A stretch of 64,000 nt of DNA. Origin: an uncultured Prevotellaceae bacterium. GTDB lineage: Bacteria; Bacteroidota; Bacteroidia; Bacteroidales; Bacteroidaceae. The notes beneath the pieces are model-generated. The model was given only the letters and a program-made list of their open reading frames with translations. It did no database searches and was not told the DNA's origin. The position numbers and the translations under genes are program-made. The DNA is taken from positions 62,001 through 126,000 of the forward strand of contig OMXX01000024.1 of the NCBI GenBank assembly GCA_900315105.1, in the 5' to 3' direction. Below are positions 27,449-35,430 of the stretch, in pieces; the stretch's first letter is position 1, and every line of letters begins with the position of its first letter.

Positions 27449-27483
27449 CACTCGTAAATGTCTAACCTAAAAACGTAAGATTT

Positions 27484-27981
27484 ATGAAACGATTCACATT
27501 AATAATGGTAGTAGCGCTCATGAGTGTACTATCTGTATCTGCCCAGAAAGCGAAAATCGCAGATAAGGAACTCGTCGGCTCATGGATAATGGAGTCTATG
27601 CAATGGGAGGGCGAGAAGAAAATTATGTGTGGCAAAAATACCGGTTACGTCCAATTCAAGTACTATGGACCTAATGGCGAGTATGCCTGTGCTGAAATTG
27701 CCTTAACAAAGGAAGGAAAATGTGTTGTAATGCCTCATGAATACGGCACTTACACGTTCAAGGACGGTTGGTATTCGGAAATGGGTAGAGAGAAAATCAA
27801 GGATGCTATAGTATGGGTTGACAAGACTACAACTAAAGGTACATGGCAGAAAAGGCACGACATCTGGAAGAAACAGGTGAACATGCCTGAAAAGCTTCGC
27901 AAATACATCGTTGATTGCTGTAGAATGAAGGATACACCTTCCGATATTCAGCAGATGATTAAGACTACGATGTTTAAGTAA
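27484..27981 (+). CDS. Small secreted lipocalin-like protein, probable target of the adjacent regulator
   Basis: The product has 165 residues with a signal peptide (cleavage near SVSAQK). The mature start KELVGSWIMESMQWEGEKK and alternating strands resemble the small lipocalin/DUF4488-like proteins of Bacteroidota; the call is by pattern only. Four Cys are present (two in the strand region, a CC pair near the C-terminus), so disulphides are possible in the periplasm. The gene has its own promoter with four upstream GCAAA repeats shared with the regulator gene, and ends at the terminator 28066-28103. A ligand is unknown. Confidence 0.7.
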   Translation: MKRFTLIMVVALMSVLSVSAQKAKIADKELVGSWIMESMQWEGEKKIMCGKNTGYVQFKYYGPNGEYACAEIALTKEGKCVVMPHEYGTYTFKDGWYSEMGREKIKDAIVWVDKTTTKGTWQKRHDIWKKQVNMPEKLRKYIVDCCRMKDTPSDIQQMIKTTMFK

Positions 27982-28065
27982 CTCTAATCAGAATTAAAAA
28001 ATATACTTTACGTAAAAAGTAAAGTTAGTGAAATGAAATAAAAACGAGTAATGTCCGCGGATTAT

Positions 28066-28103
28066 TCTGGAGGTAGCAGCGATGCTCTCTCCAGATTTTT
28101 TTT
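28066..28103 (+). terminator. Terminator after the lipocalin-like gene
   Basis: Stem TCTGGAG / CTCCAGA around a GTAGCAGCGATGCT loop that can form an inner stem, followed by T8. Confidence 0.85.
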
Positions 28104-28173
28104 GCGTGAATCCTATAGACCTCAACAGAGCATATCCAGACGGGGGTGCTATGTCTGAAATGAGATACGCTTA

Positions 28174-28623
28174 CACTAAAATCCTTATTGTTACCTGTTA
28201 CTTGTTACCGCAGGGTTAGTTGTGCCTTCGCTATGCCTTCGTTCTGCCTTCGCTTCAGGTTCACTTCAGGTTCGCTCCTATCGATGGAGCATCAACGGAC
28301 CTGAAACGGACTTACAACGGACCTGCATCGGAGAGTGTTGAAAGTTCTCGCGGAATCACATTGAAATCGGTATTTAGTTTGGGGAATGGTTTTCACGTTT
28401 TACATCGTTTTTCAAGCATACTGAATAAGGTGAAGCTGCCCGAAATTAATGCTTATTGTTATGCTATTGAGACTATCAGCCACCCCATATCTTGCCCTCT
28501 AACTTTGCATAACAGCCTCATTATCTTCATCTTAGATAGCCACAAACAAGATCCAAGTCTCGCTCAACAAGCAAGTAAAATCATTGCCAGTAACGGGTAA
28601 CGGGTAACAATAAGGATTTAGTG
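28174..28623. repeat. 450-bp element with 35-bp inverted ends built from GTTACCC units
   Basis: Left arm CACTAAAATCCTTATTGTTA plus CCTGTTACTTGTTACC (28174-28209); right arm is its inverse at 28589-28623 with about 3 differences. A third partial arm, CTTATTGTTACCCGTTACCC, is at 28718-28743. Inside lie ACGGACCT/ACGGACTT iterations (28285-28330). A 126-codon open frame spans much of it but is compositionally odd and is not called. Confidence 0.6.
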
Positions 28624-28804
28624 CATGGCCAATAATTTTACTAAATCTTTCTAAGGAGTTTATATACCTTATTATATATAGAAATAATAAAATTAGGGCA
28701 GCTGCATCACTCGTTTTCTTATTGTTACCCGTTACCCGTTACCAACAAGTTTTCTGGGATTATGTGGGGCAAGATTCTATTAGGGGCAGTTCATCGTTAA
28801 TATA
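28624..28804. other. AT-rich spacer with third GTTACCC arm
   Basis: No gene. Apart from the partial arm at 28718-28743 and an AT-rich run, nothing is recognised. Together with 27982-28623 this makes a 905-bp non-coding interval. Confidence 0.5.
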
Positions 28805-28843
28805 CAAAAAATACCGCTTACGGCTATTAATCCATAAGCGGCA
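28805..28843 (-). terminator. Terminator of the GH95 gene
   Basis: Minus strand: GCCGCTTATGG and CCGTAAGCGG stem followed by a T run (the A6 at 28806-28811 on the + strand). Confidence 0.8.
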
Positions 28844-28886
28844 TTTATATAATATCCTTCCGTTTGTTTAGAAGGCTTGGGGATTT

Positions 28887-31421
28887 TTACTTTGTCATAG
28901 GATCTTTCTTATCGCCATAGATCACGATAACGCGACCTACTTGCTTGTCAGGACGCACGTTGTTGAGCTGGTAAGAGGTCACCTCGCCGTCCTTCCATTC
29001 AAAGTCGATAGTATAGCCACCACGGCATTTAATGCCCTTTACAGAGCCTTGTGCCTTCCATGCCTCTGGAAGTGCTGGGAGAAGGGTGATCATGGCTCTG
29101 TCGCGCTCTACAAGCTCACTCTGTACGAGCATCTCAACCAAACCAGCTGTTCCACCGAAGTTACCGTCAATCTGGAAAGGAGCGTGAGCATCGAAGAGGT
29201 TAGGATATGTACCGCCACCTGAACGACGATCCTGACCCTGATAGCCATCAGGAGAAACATAGTTGAGAAGCACACGATAGAAATGATATGCATTCTCTGC
29301 CTCACGAAGACGTGCCTGAAGGTTCACTCTCCAACCTGTGCTCCAACCTGTGCTCTTGTCGCCCTTGATTTCAAGAGTGCGCTTGCAGGCAGCAGCAAGA
29401 TCAGGTGTACGTGTAGTGGTAATCTGATGACCAGGATAGAGACCGAAGAGATGACTCTGATGACGATGCTGTGGATCCTCATCATCCCAGTCATTGAACC
29501 ACTCCTGAAGATTTCCGTTCTTGCCTACACGATAAGGAAGAAGGTTCTTGAGCACATTGTTTATCTTCTCAATATAGTCATGATCCTCACCAAGGATTAT
29601 GGCAGCGTCACGGGTGTTTGTAAGACATTCGCGAATCATAGCAATGTCGGCAAATCCACCATAGAGAGTAGCGCCTATGAAGCCAGCAGGAGTCTTGTAT
29701 CTGTTCTCAGGAGATGTAGAAGGAGCTGTAATAAGATACTCTGTATTAGGAAGGTTCACGAGCCAGTTCATACAGAAATCAGCAGCACCCTTGAGAGTAG
29801 CATATACCTGACTGAGATATGACTTGCTCATGCTGAAAGCATAGTGATCCCAGAGATGAGTGGAAATCCACGCTCCACCCATATTCCAGTTTGCCCACAT
29901 AGGCTCACCACTACCCTCGCCTACCGGGTTTGTCATTGCCCAGATATCAGTATTGTGACCAAGACACCAGCCTTCCTTTATTCCGTAGTATTCATCTGCT
30001 GTCTTTACGCCGGTAATAGGCAGTCTCTCGATGAAGCTGAGCAGAGATTTGTGCATCTCAGGGAGATTACAGATCTCAGCTGGCCAGTAGTTCTCTTCTA
30101 CGTTGATATTGCTTGTGTAGTTAGAAGACCAAGGTGGAAGTATTGACTCATTCCAAAGGCCCTGAAGATTTGCAGGAACTGCATTTGTGCGAGAGCAAGA
30201 GATGAGCAGATAGCGGCCATAGTTGAAGTAAAGCTCCTCAAGGTCAGGATTTACCATTGTGCTATCTGTATATTCACGAAGCTGAACGTCGGTTGGCTTT
30301 GCTGTAATAGAATCAGGAGTTGTACCAAGATCGATGCTCACACGATTGTAGAACTGCTGATAGTCGTTTACGTGAGTTTCGAGCATAGTGTCGAATGACT
30401 TGATAACAGCATTGCTGATGCGTGACCTAACGATTGTCTCATAGTCAAGACCGTCAATTACAGGATCCAAATCACTTGCGTTGAAGCTTGTAGCATTAGC
30501 AATCACGATAAGAGCCTCTGAACAGTTGCTTATCTTGAGTTCGTTGTTCTCAGCACTTACCTCGCCATCTCTGTTTACAACGTGAAGGATAGTACGGAAA
30601 TGAATACCGCGCTTCTCGTCGTACACGAAGCTACTGTCACCTCCTACATAGTTAGGCTTGCTTGTATAAGCGCAATAGCCATCGATAATCATCTCATTAC
30701 CGACAGTAGAGACTGTATTCTTCAACTGGCAGTTATAGCTGAGACGCTTGTTAAGGAGCTTAGCGCCCGTTGACTTCAAGCGAATAACGATTACAGAGTC
30801 GGGAGCAGAAGCGAAATACTCTCTCTTCTCATCCAGACAGTTTACTGTGACAAGTGCACGTGTAAGGTCAAGAGAGCGTGTATAATCGCCAGGAAGAACC
30901 TTGTTAAGACTCTGTATAGTCAAAGTACCAAGAGGCTGATAGTTCTGTGTATAGTGTCCCTGAACCTTCTTCTGAAGTTCTTCTGCACCCTTATAGTCCT
31001 CTCTGAAGAGAGCCGCACGGATAGCAGTAAGTGCCTCGAAAGGCTTTGCCTTAGGCTTCTCCTGAATAGCAGCAAGAGAATCTGCCTTTGCCTTAGCTTT
31101 AGCTTCCTCCTCCTCGTCAACAAGGAAAGTCTTAAGAGCAGGAGTATCTGGCTCAATATCTTCTGGATTCTGAGTAGCGAAAAGTGTAGAATCAGGTTCA
31201 CCTGTCCAGAGAGTGATGTCGTTGAGAGAAATCTTATCCTCTTTTACACCGCCATAAACCATAGCACCCTGAGTGCCATTACCAATAGGAAGAGCCTCTT
31301 CAAAATAAGTTGCCGGACTCTTGTAATGCAAGAGATTGGACTGAGCATGAAGATAGCCCCCCGTTCCCCCTAGGGGTAGCAAATTAATAAGGATTGCCCC
31401 AATAATAAATTTCTTTAGCAT
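28887..31421 (-). CDS. Glycoside hydrolase family 95 alpha-L-fucosidase (or alpha-L-galactosidase)
   Basis: The secreted enzyme has 844 residues and removes terminal alpha-linked fucose or galactose from plant or host glycans. GH95 marks are EALPIGNGTQGAMVYGG near the N-terminus, QGLWNES and NINVEENYWPAE in the middle, NWNMGGAWISTHLWDHY, and PFQIDGNFGGTAGLVEM near the C-terminus. Two oddities: the signal peptide contains LPLGGTGG encoded by a GC-rich palindromic repeat (31357-31385), and an acidic-then-Lys/Ala-rich insertion at about 99-130 (VDEEEEAKAKAKADSLAAI) interrupts the N-terminal domain. It starts 25 bp after the double esterase, with which it is probably co-transcribed. Confidence 0.9.
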   Translation of the reverse strand: MLKKFIIGAILINLLPLGGTGGYLHAQSNLLHYKSPATYFEEALPIGNGTQGAMVYGGVKEDKISLNDITLWTGEPDSTLFATQNPEDIEPDTPALKTFLVDEEEEAKAKAKADSLAAIQEKPKAKPFEALTAIRAALFREDYKGAEELQKKVQGHYTQNYQPLGTLTIQSLNKVLPGDYTRSLDLTRALVTVNCLDEKREYFASAPDSVIVIRLKSTGAKLLNKRLSYNCQLKNTVSTVGNEMIIDGYCAYTSKPNYVGGDSSFVYDEKRGIHFRTILHVVNRDGEVSAENNELKISNCSEALIVIANATSFNASDLDPVIDGLDYETIVRSRISNAVIKSFDTMLETHVNDYQQFYNRVSIDLGTTPDSITAKPTDVQLREYTDSTMVNPDLEELYFNYGRYLLISCSRTNAVPANLQGLWNESILPPWSSNYTSNINVEENYWPAEICNLPEMHKSLLSFIERLPITGVKTADEYYGIKEGWCLGHNTDIWAMTNPVGEGSGEPMWANWNMGGAWISTHLWDHYAFSMSKSYLSQVYATLKGAADFCMNWLVNLPNTEYLITAPSTSPENRYKTPAGFIGATLYGGFADIAMIRECLTNTRDAAIILGEDHDYIEKINNVLKNLLPYRVGKNGNLQEWFNDWDDEDPQHRHQSHLFGLYPGHQITTTRTPDLAAACKRTLEIKGDKSTGWSTGWRVNLQARLREAENAYHFYRVLLNYVSPDGYQGQDRRSGGGTYPNLFDAHAPFQIDGNFGGTAGLVEMLVQSELVERDRAMITLLPALPEAWKAQGSVKGIKCRGGYTIDFEWKDGEVTSYQLNNVRPDKQVGRVIVIYGDKKDPMTK
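31357..31385 (-). repeat. GC-rich palindromic repeat within the GH95 signal-peptide codons
   Basis: CTACCCCTAGGGGGAACGGG (minus strand) matches the core of the dispersed family (compare 33045-33070). It encodes the LPLGGTGG part of the signal peptide. Confidence 0.65.
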
Positions 31422-31446
31422 AGTGCTTCTAATTATAAATTACTTA

Positions 31447-32997
31447 TTATTTTTTTCTCTTTTTTATCTTCCTATCCTTTATAGCCGCCACGCTGACAGG
31501 CGACTTTATCTTTGCAGCCACAAGGTCTGCGAGTTTCTGACAGCCTTTCTCGTTAGGATGCACACCATCTCTTAGCAGATATTCCTTTTGCAAGTCTTCA
31601 AGAGAGTTCATCGCGTTGTAAAGGTCGAGATATTCCAGATTCTCATTCCTTACAAACTCCTGAATCTGCGGAATAACACCATTGACAGTCACAGAATCGC
31701 GGATATCCCATACGTTTTTGAATGATGGAATAGGAGCTGTAACGATGATACGAGGATTGGTAGGAAGCGCACGAAGAGAATCTATCATAGTCTTCATACT
31801 TGATACGATATCTCCTTCAGCTGTCTTCCAGTTATGGGTTTTTGTATCGTTGGTGCCAAGCTTTATCACCACTACCTCTGGTTGCCACTCAAGGCATCTC
31901 TTCCAAGCCTCTTCCTTCTGATAAGGAAAATCGCCAGAGTTAGAGAGTGTACGGCCACTCACACCAAAATTCTTTACTGCATAGTTCTGACCAAGATTAT
32001 TTGCCAATCGTGCAGGATAGCCAAACAGATCAGAAACGGCAATACCGTGACCATCGGTTATGCTATTGCCCACGCAAGCCACCTTTACAGAAGAATCGGT
32101 TGGCATCTTCTGTTCATTGAGCCACTGGGTAAGCTCCATAAGCATCATCTCATGATACTTGAAATTGCTTCTGAATCCCCATCCATGACCACCAGTAGGA
32201 TAGCATACCATTGAGCAGTCAGCACCCGCATCACGAAGAGCAGAATAATATGCTACAGCATTTGTGACAGGTGGTACAACCTTATCGTCATTAGAAAAGA
32301 TTAGTATGGTAGGTGGAACCAAATGGCGACGCACAGCCTTGTCGCTGCTCCATTGCTTCTGAAGAGCCTCATCATTACGCTTGTCGCCAAGGAATCCTAC
32401 GCAAGAGCCTCTATGTGTCAGTCTCTCATTCATCGAGATAACAGGATAGAAGAGGATTGCAAAGTCAGGACGCACGCTCATAGGGGCATGGGTAGAAACA
32501 GCACTTGCCAGATGACCACCTGCTGAGAATCCCTGAATACCCACGTTCTTTGGGTTTACGTGCCAAACCTTTGCACTATCCCTAACCGTACGAATGGCAT
32601 TATACGCATCAGAGAGCGGAATATTACGATCACCATTCGGCATACGATACTTCAACACAGCATAGCCTATTCCCTGCTTGTTATAGTATTCTGCCCAGTC
32701 ATGTCCCTCATGCTGTATGGCAAGATTCTGATAGCCGCCACCAGGACAATCCACAACGAAACGGCCATTAGCCTTAGCCAATGCATCCTCAGAAGGAAGA
32801 TAGACCGTCAGTTCCGACTGACCGTCAGCAGAATTCACGAGAGTGAACTTACGGGCGGTCTGGGCGTAAGAGGAGCCTAAGCAAGCAAAAAGGAAAAGAC
32901 CCACCCCCAAGCCCCTCCCATAAATGGAGGGGAGTAAATACCTTTTATAGTTAAAGATATTCGCGATATTTCTATTTTTTTTAAATATTTCTTTCAT
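31447..32997 (-). CDS. Two-domain carbohydrate esterase: alpha/beta hydrolase plus SGNH/GDSL hydrolase
   Basis: The secreted protein has 516 residues. The N-terminal domain (about 50-300) is an alpha/beta hydrolase of the acetyl-xylan-esterase/BD-FAE type: CPGGGYQNLA (oxyanion region), Ser158 in GFSAGGHLAS, Asp in SNDDKVVPP, His in GGHGWGF. The C-terminal domain (about 305-505) is an SGNH hydrolase: block I GNSITDG, GVSGRT, GTND, and DGVHPN with the Asp/His pair. Both active sites look complete, so it can be expected to remove acetyl groups with two sites. The leader is unusually long because a GC-rich repeat (32895-32945) encodes LLPSIYGRGLGVGLF before the hydrophobic core. It lies directly upstream of GH95. 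Confidence 0.88.
   Translation of the reverse strand: MKEIFKKNRNIANIFNYKRYLLPSIYGRGLGVGLFLFACLGSSYAQTARKFTLVNSADGQSELTVYLPSEDALAKANGRFVVDCPGGGYQNLAIQHEGHDWAEYYNKQGIGYAVLKYRMPNGDRNIPLSDAYNAIRTVRDSAKVWHVNPKNVGIQGFSAGGHLASAVSTHAPMSVRPDFAILFYPVISMNERLTHRGSCVGFLGDKRNDEALQKQWSSDKAVRRHLVPPTILIFSNDDKVVPPVTNAVAYYSALRDAGADCSMVCYPTGGHGWGFRSNFKYHEMMLMELTQWLNEQKMPTDSSVKVACVGNSITDGHGIAVSDLFGYPARLANNLGQNYAVKNFGVSGRTLSNSGDFPYQKEEAWKRCLEWQPEVVVIKLGTNDTKTHNWKTAEGDIVSSMKTMIDSLRALPTNPRIIVTAPIPSFKNVWDIRDSVTVNGVIPQIQEFVRNENLEYLDLYNAMNSLEDLQKEYLLRDGVHPNEKGCQKLADLVAAKIKSPVSVAAIKDRKIKKRKK
32895..32945 (-). repeat. GC-rich palindromic repeat within the esterase leader codons
   Basis: CCCCTCCCATAAATGGAGGG core with flanking CCCACCCCCAAG, the same family as 55704-55765. 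It encodes about residues 18-34 of the esterase. Confidence 0.75.
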
Positions 32998-33040
32998 TAT
33001 AAATATGTTTTATCCTTCTTCCAATTGCAATAAAATGTAT

Positions 33041-33143
33041 CTACTCCCCCTGGAGGGGGTGAGGGGGGTGGAGCTTGTCACATACTCCGATGTTATCAAC
33101 ATCTGACTACCCATTTGGGAAGGACGGGTTAGGCTGGAGGTCT
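33041..33143. repeat. Two GC-rich palindromic repeat units upstream of the esterase
   Basis: CTCCCCCTGGAGGGGGTGAG (from 33043) and CCATTTGGGAAGGACGGGTT (from 33111) flank a hairpin GATGTTATCAACATC that also occurs, inverted, near 8571. Non-coding. Confidence 0.7.
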
Positions 33144-33764
33144 TTAATTCCCTACCATCAGTACATTATTGCCATACGAAGCCCTGTACCTCATCAATTT
33201 ATCACCACTCTCGCCTTTCACTATGAAGCCGTTGTTGTTAAGGTCATAAGCCCTTCCGCATTGAGGGCATTTCAGCCAAAGACCACTATTCTCCCATTGT
33301 AAAGCCTTTAAAAGGCCTGTCTTTTCACAGTTAGGACAAATTCGGTCGAAAGCATATAGCTGACCATTATTCAGCGTTGAACAACCTATCACCAAACCGT
33401 TTTTTGCACCTAAGATGCAAGAACGTCTTGTTTCAATTGCTGTGGTGATAGGCACATCCTCCGTCTGCCTGTTGTAGAGCTGCATCTGGATATGCCTCGT
33501 AACACCCACCTCCTGTTTCCATATCATGCAGAACAATCCGGGAGACATAGGGTTCAGACAGCTCTGCAAAGACGTACCCGGATGTATTCCACAGTCGAAG
33601 GTGAAATAGCATTGGTGCTTGTTCTCGTACTCGAAATCATCGGTGGAACAGGAGGAGAAGAAAAGAAAGCCTAACAGCATCCCCAATAGCCCCTCACCCG
33701 TCCTACGGACACCCTCTCCCCAAGGGGCGAGGGAAAAGTTAGTATTTCTAATTATATTTTTCAA
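33144..33764 (-). CDS. Lipoprotein with Rieske-like four-Cys domain
   Basis: The product has 206 residues with a lipoprotein signal ending FFSSC. The C-terminal part LNNGQLYAFDRICPNC ... LKCPQCGRAYDLNNNG has the spacing of a Rieske [2Fe-2S] domain, but both ligand pairs are Cys-X2-Cys rather than Cys-His. It may bind zinc or a rubredoxin-like iron instead of a Rieske cluster; this is inference. The N-terminal leader contains SLAPWGEGVRRTGEGLLGML, encoded by a GC-rich repeat at 33680-33735, before the hydrophobic stretch. An internal start would leave only a short hydrophobic segment. The gene lies between argH and the esterase, separated from both by repeats. Confidence 0.7.
   Translation of the reverse strand: MKNIIRNTNFSLAPWGEGVRRTGEGLLGMLLGFLFFSSCSTDDFEYENKHQCYFTFDCGIHPGTSLQSCLNPMSPGLFCMIWKQEVGVTRHIQMQLYNRQTEDVPITTAIETRRSCILGAKNGLVIGCSTLNNGQLYAFDRICPNCEKTGLLKALQWENSGLWLKCPQCGRAYDLNNNGFIVKGESGDKLMRYRASYGNNVLMVGN
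33680..33735 (-). repeat. GC-rich palindromic repeat within lipoprotein leader codons
   Basis: CCCCTCACCCGTCCTACGGA and CTCTCCCCAAGGGGCGAGGG, the full-length form of the family (compare 55838-55893). It encodes about residues 10-28 of the lipoprotein. Confidence 0.8.
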
Positions 33765-33782
33765 ATCAAAATTTTTTTACCA

Positions 33783-33885
33783 TATAGCGATAAAAGGTAA
33801 CTTCCCCCTCGCCCTTTGGGAAAGTCGGAGATTGAGAATCTCCGAGTATGTGTCAGAGGGTGTCACTCTGTGACGGGTGAGAGGC
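33783..33885. repeat. GC-rich repeat abutting the argH 3' end
   Basis: TAGCGATAAAAGGTAACTTC, CCCTCGCCCTTTGGG, a GGAGATTGAGAATCTCC hairpin and GTGACGGGTGAG. The right end overlaps the last codons of argH. Confidence 0.65.
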
Positions 33886-35212
33886 TTAGCAGTTTCTTCT
33901 CCGCCTCATCCACTTTCTCGAAGTGGAAACCGTCAAGGATGCTCTGCATAAGAGCCTGAATGCGGTCGTTGCAAAGATTACCTATACTGCCCTCGTGAGT
34001 ATGGTGGATGTTCTTGTTTGGTGTGAACTTACCAGCCTCTATATCCAAGCCCACCTTCTTGTAGGCATCACGGAAAGGCATACCCTCAACAGCAAGTCTG
34101 TTAACCTCCTCAACAGAGAAGATTGGGTCGTACATTGGGTTGTCGAGAATATCCTCACGAACCTCAATCTTGTTGATGATATAGGCTGTCATGTTCAGAC
34201 AATCCTTCAGTTCATCAAAGGCAGGAAGGAAAACCTCCTTGATGATCTGCAAGTCGCGGAAATAACCGCAAGGCAGATTGTTCTGAATAAGAGTTACCTG
34301 AGTAGGAAGTGACTGGAGCTTGTTGCTCTTCGCACGAATAAGCTCGAACACGTCTGGGTTCTTCTTATGAGGCATGATACTTGAACCTGTGGTACACTCC
34401 TTTGGAAGCTTCACAAACTGGAAGTTCTGTGAATTGAACATACAAGCATCGAAAGCCAGCTTAGCAAGAGTACCTGCAAGTCCTGCGATAGAGAATGCCA
34501 CGTTTCTCTCCAATTTTCCACGACCCATCTGCGCATAAACCACGTTATAGTTCATTGTGTCAAAACCCAGAAGGTCGGTGGTCATCTGACGGTTCAATGG
34601 GAAGCTTGAACCATATCCAGCTGCTGAACCGAGAGGGTTACGGTTTGTCATCTTATAAGCTGACTGGAGATACAGCATATCGTCTGTGAGCGATTCTGCA
34701 TAAGCACCAAACCAAAGTCCGAAACTGCTTGGCATAGCTATCTGAAGATGGGTATAACCAGGCATAAGCACGTTCTTATACTGCTCTGACTTTGCAATAA
34801 GCTCGTCAAAGAGAGTCTTTGTGCCTTCTACCACCTCACGCAAAGCTGCACGAGTGAAGAGCTTAAGGTCAACGAGTACCTGATCATTACGTGAACGTCC
34901 TGAGTGAATCTTCTTGCCCATATCGCCAAGAGCGCGAGTAAGCATAAGCTCTACCTGAGAGTGAACATCCTCTATGTCATCCTCAATAACAAACTCACCC
35001 TTTTCGCATATAGCGTATATCTTACGCAGTTCCTTGAGCAGAACTGGCAGTTCATCATCAGCAATAAGTCCTATGGAATTCAGCATGGTGATATGCGCCA
35101 TACTACCCATTACATCATATTTTGCAAGATAGAGATCCATCTCGCGATCACGACCAACCGTGAAACGCTCAATCTCCTTGTTAATCTCAAAGCCCTTAGA
35201 CCAAAGTTTCAT
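33863..35212 (-). CDS. argH: Argininosuccinate lyase
   Basis: The 449-residue cytoplasmic enzyme cleaves argininosuccinate to arginine and fumarate, the last step of arginine synthesis. Family marks are KLWSKGF at the start, HSGRSRNDQV, GYTHLQIAMP, and the fumarase/aspartase-superfamily signature GSSIMPHKKNPD. Length and C-terminal helix are normal, but the last residues (SLSPVTE) come from a repeat, which may have replaced the original terminus. No other arg gene is adjacent. A minus-strand -7 box TAATTTTG lies at 35266-35273 with TTG 20 bp upstream. Codon use is that of a well-expressed gene. Confidence 0.95.
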   Translation of the reverse strand: MKLWSKGFEINKEIERFTVGRDREMDLYLAKYDVMGSMAHITMLNSIGLIADDELPVLLKELRKIYAICEKGEFVIEDDIEDVHSQVELMLTRALGDMGKKIHSGRSRNDQVLVDLKLFTRAALREVVEGTKTLFDELIAKSEQYKNVLMPGYTHLQIAMPSSFGLWFGAYAESLTDDMLYLQSAYKMTNRNPLGSAAGYGSSFPLNRQMTTDLLGFDTMNYNVVYAQMGRGKLERNVAFSIAGLAGTLAKLAFDACMFNSQNFQFVKLPKECTTGSSIMPHKKNPDVFELIRAKSNKLQSLPTQVTLIQNNLPCGYFRDLQIIKEVFLPAFDELKDCLNMTAYIINKIEVREDILDNPMYDPIFSVEEVNRLAVEGMPFRDAYKKVGLDIEAGKFTPNKNIHHTHEGSIGNLCNDRIQALMQSILDGFHFEKVDEAEKKLLSLSPVTE

Positions 35213-35265
35213 TTTTTCTTTTTACTTTATACTAATAATATACCTATTTACACGTTATCAGGTTG

Positions 35266-35296
35266 CAAAATTAATGATTTTTCCACAATTATCCAA
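35266..35296 (-). promoter_or_regulatory. Promoter of argH
   Basis: Minus strand TTG (35294-35296), 20-bp spacer, TAATTTTG (35266-35273), about 55 bp before the ATG. No arginine-repressor-like palindrome was noticed. Confidence 0.6.
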
Positions 35297-35376
35297 CAGA
35301 TATAATAAAACAATTACTTTTTTTCACCTTTTTTATTCAATTATCCCGCAAATGCCTTACATTTTGCAATTTATCA

Positions 35377-35411
35377 GCAAAAAATAACGTGAGTTCATTG
35401 GAACTCACGTT
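35377..35411 (-). terminator. Terminator of the TonB-C lipoprotein gene
   Basis: Perfect 11-bp stem AACGTGAGTTC / GAACTCACGTT, loop of 4, with an A-rich run on the + strand left side (T run on the minus transcript). Confidence 0.85.
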
Positions 35412-35430
35412 AATGTAATTATCTATAGTT

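Noticed and set aside
28220..28600. 126-codon + strand open frame
   Set aside because: It lies in an inverted-repeat element, its first half encodes iterated repeats, and it has no ribosome-binding context or recognisable fold.
35377..35411. Arginine-responsive operator near argH
   Set aside because: The palindrome lies after the TonB-C lipoprotein gene and has a T run, so it is a terminator.
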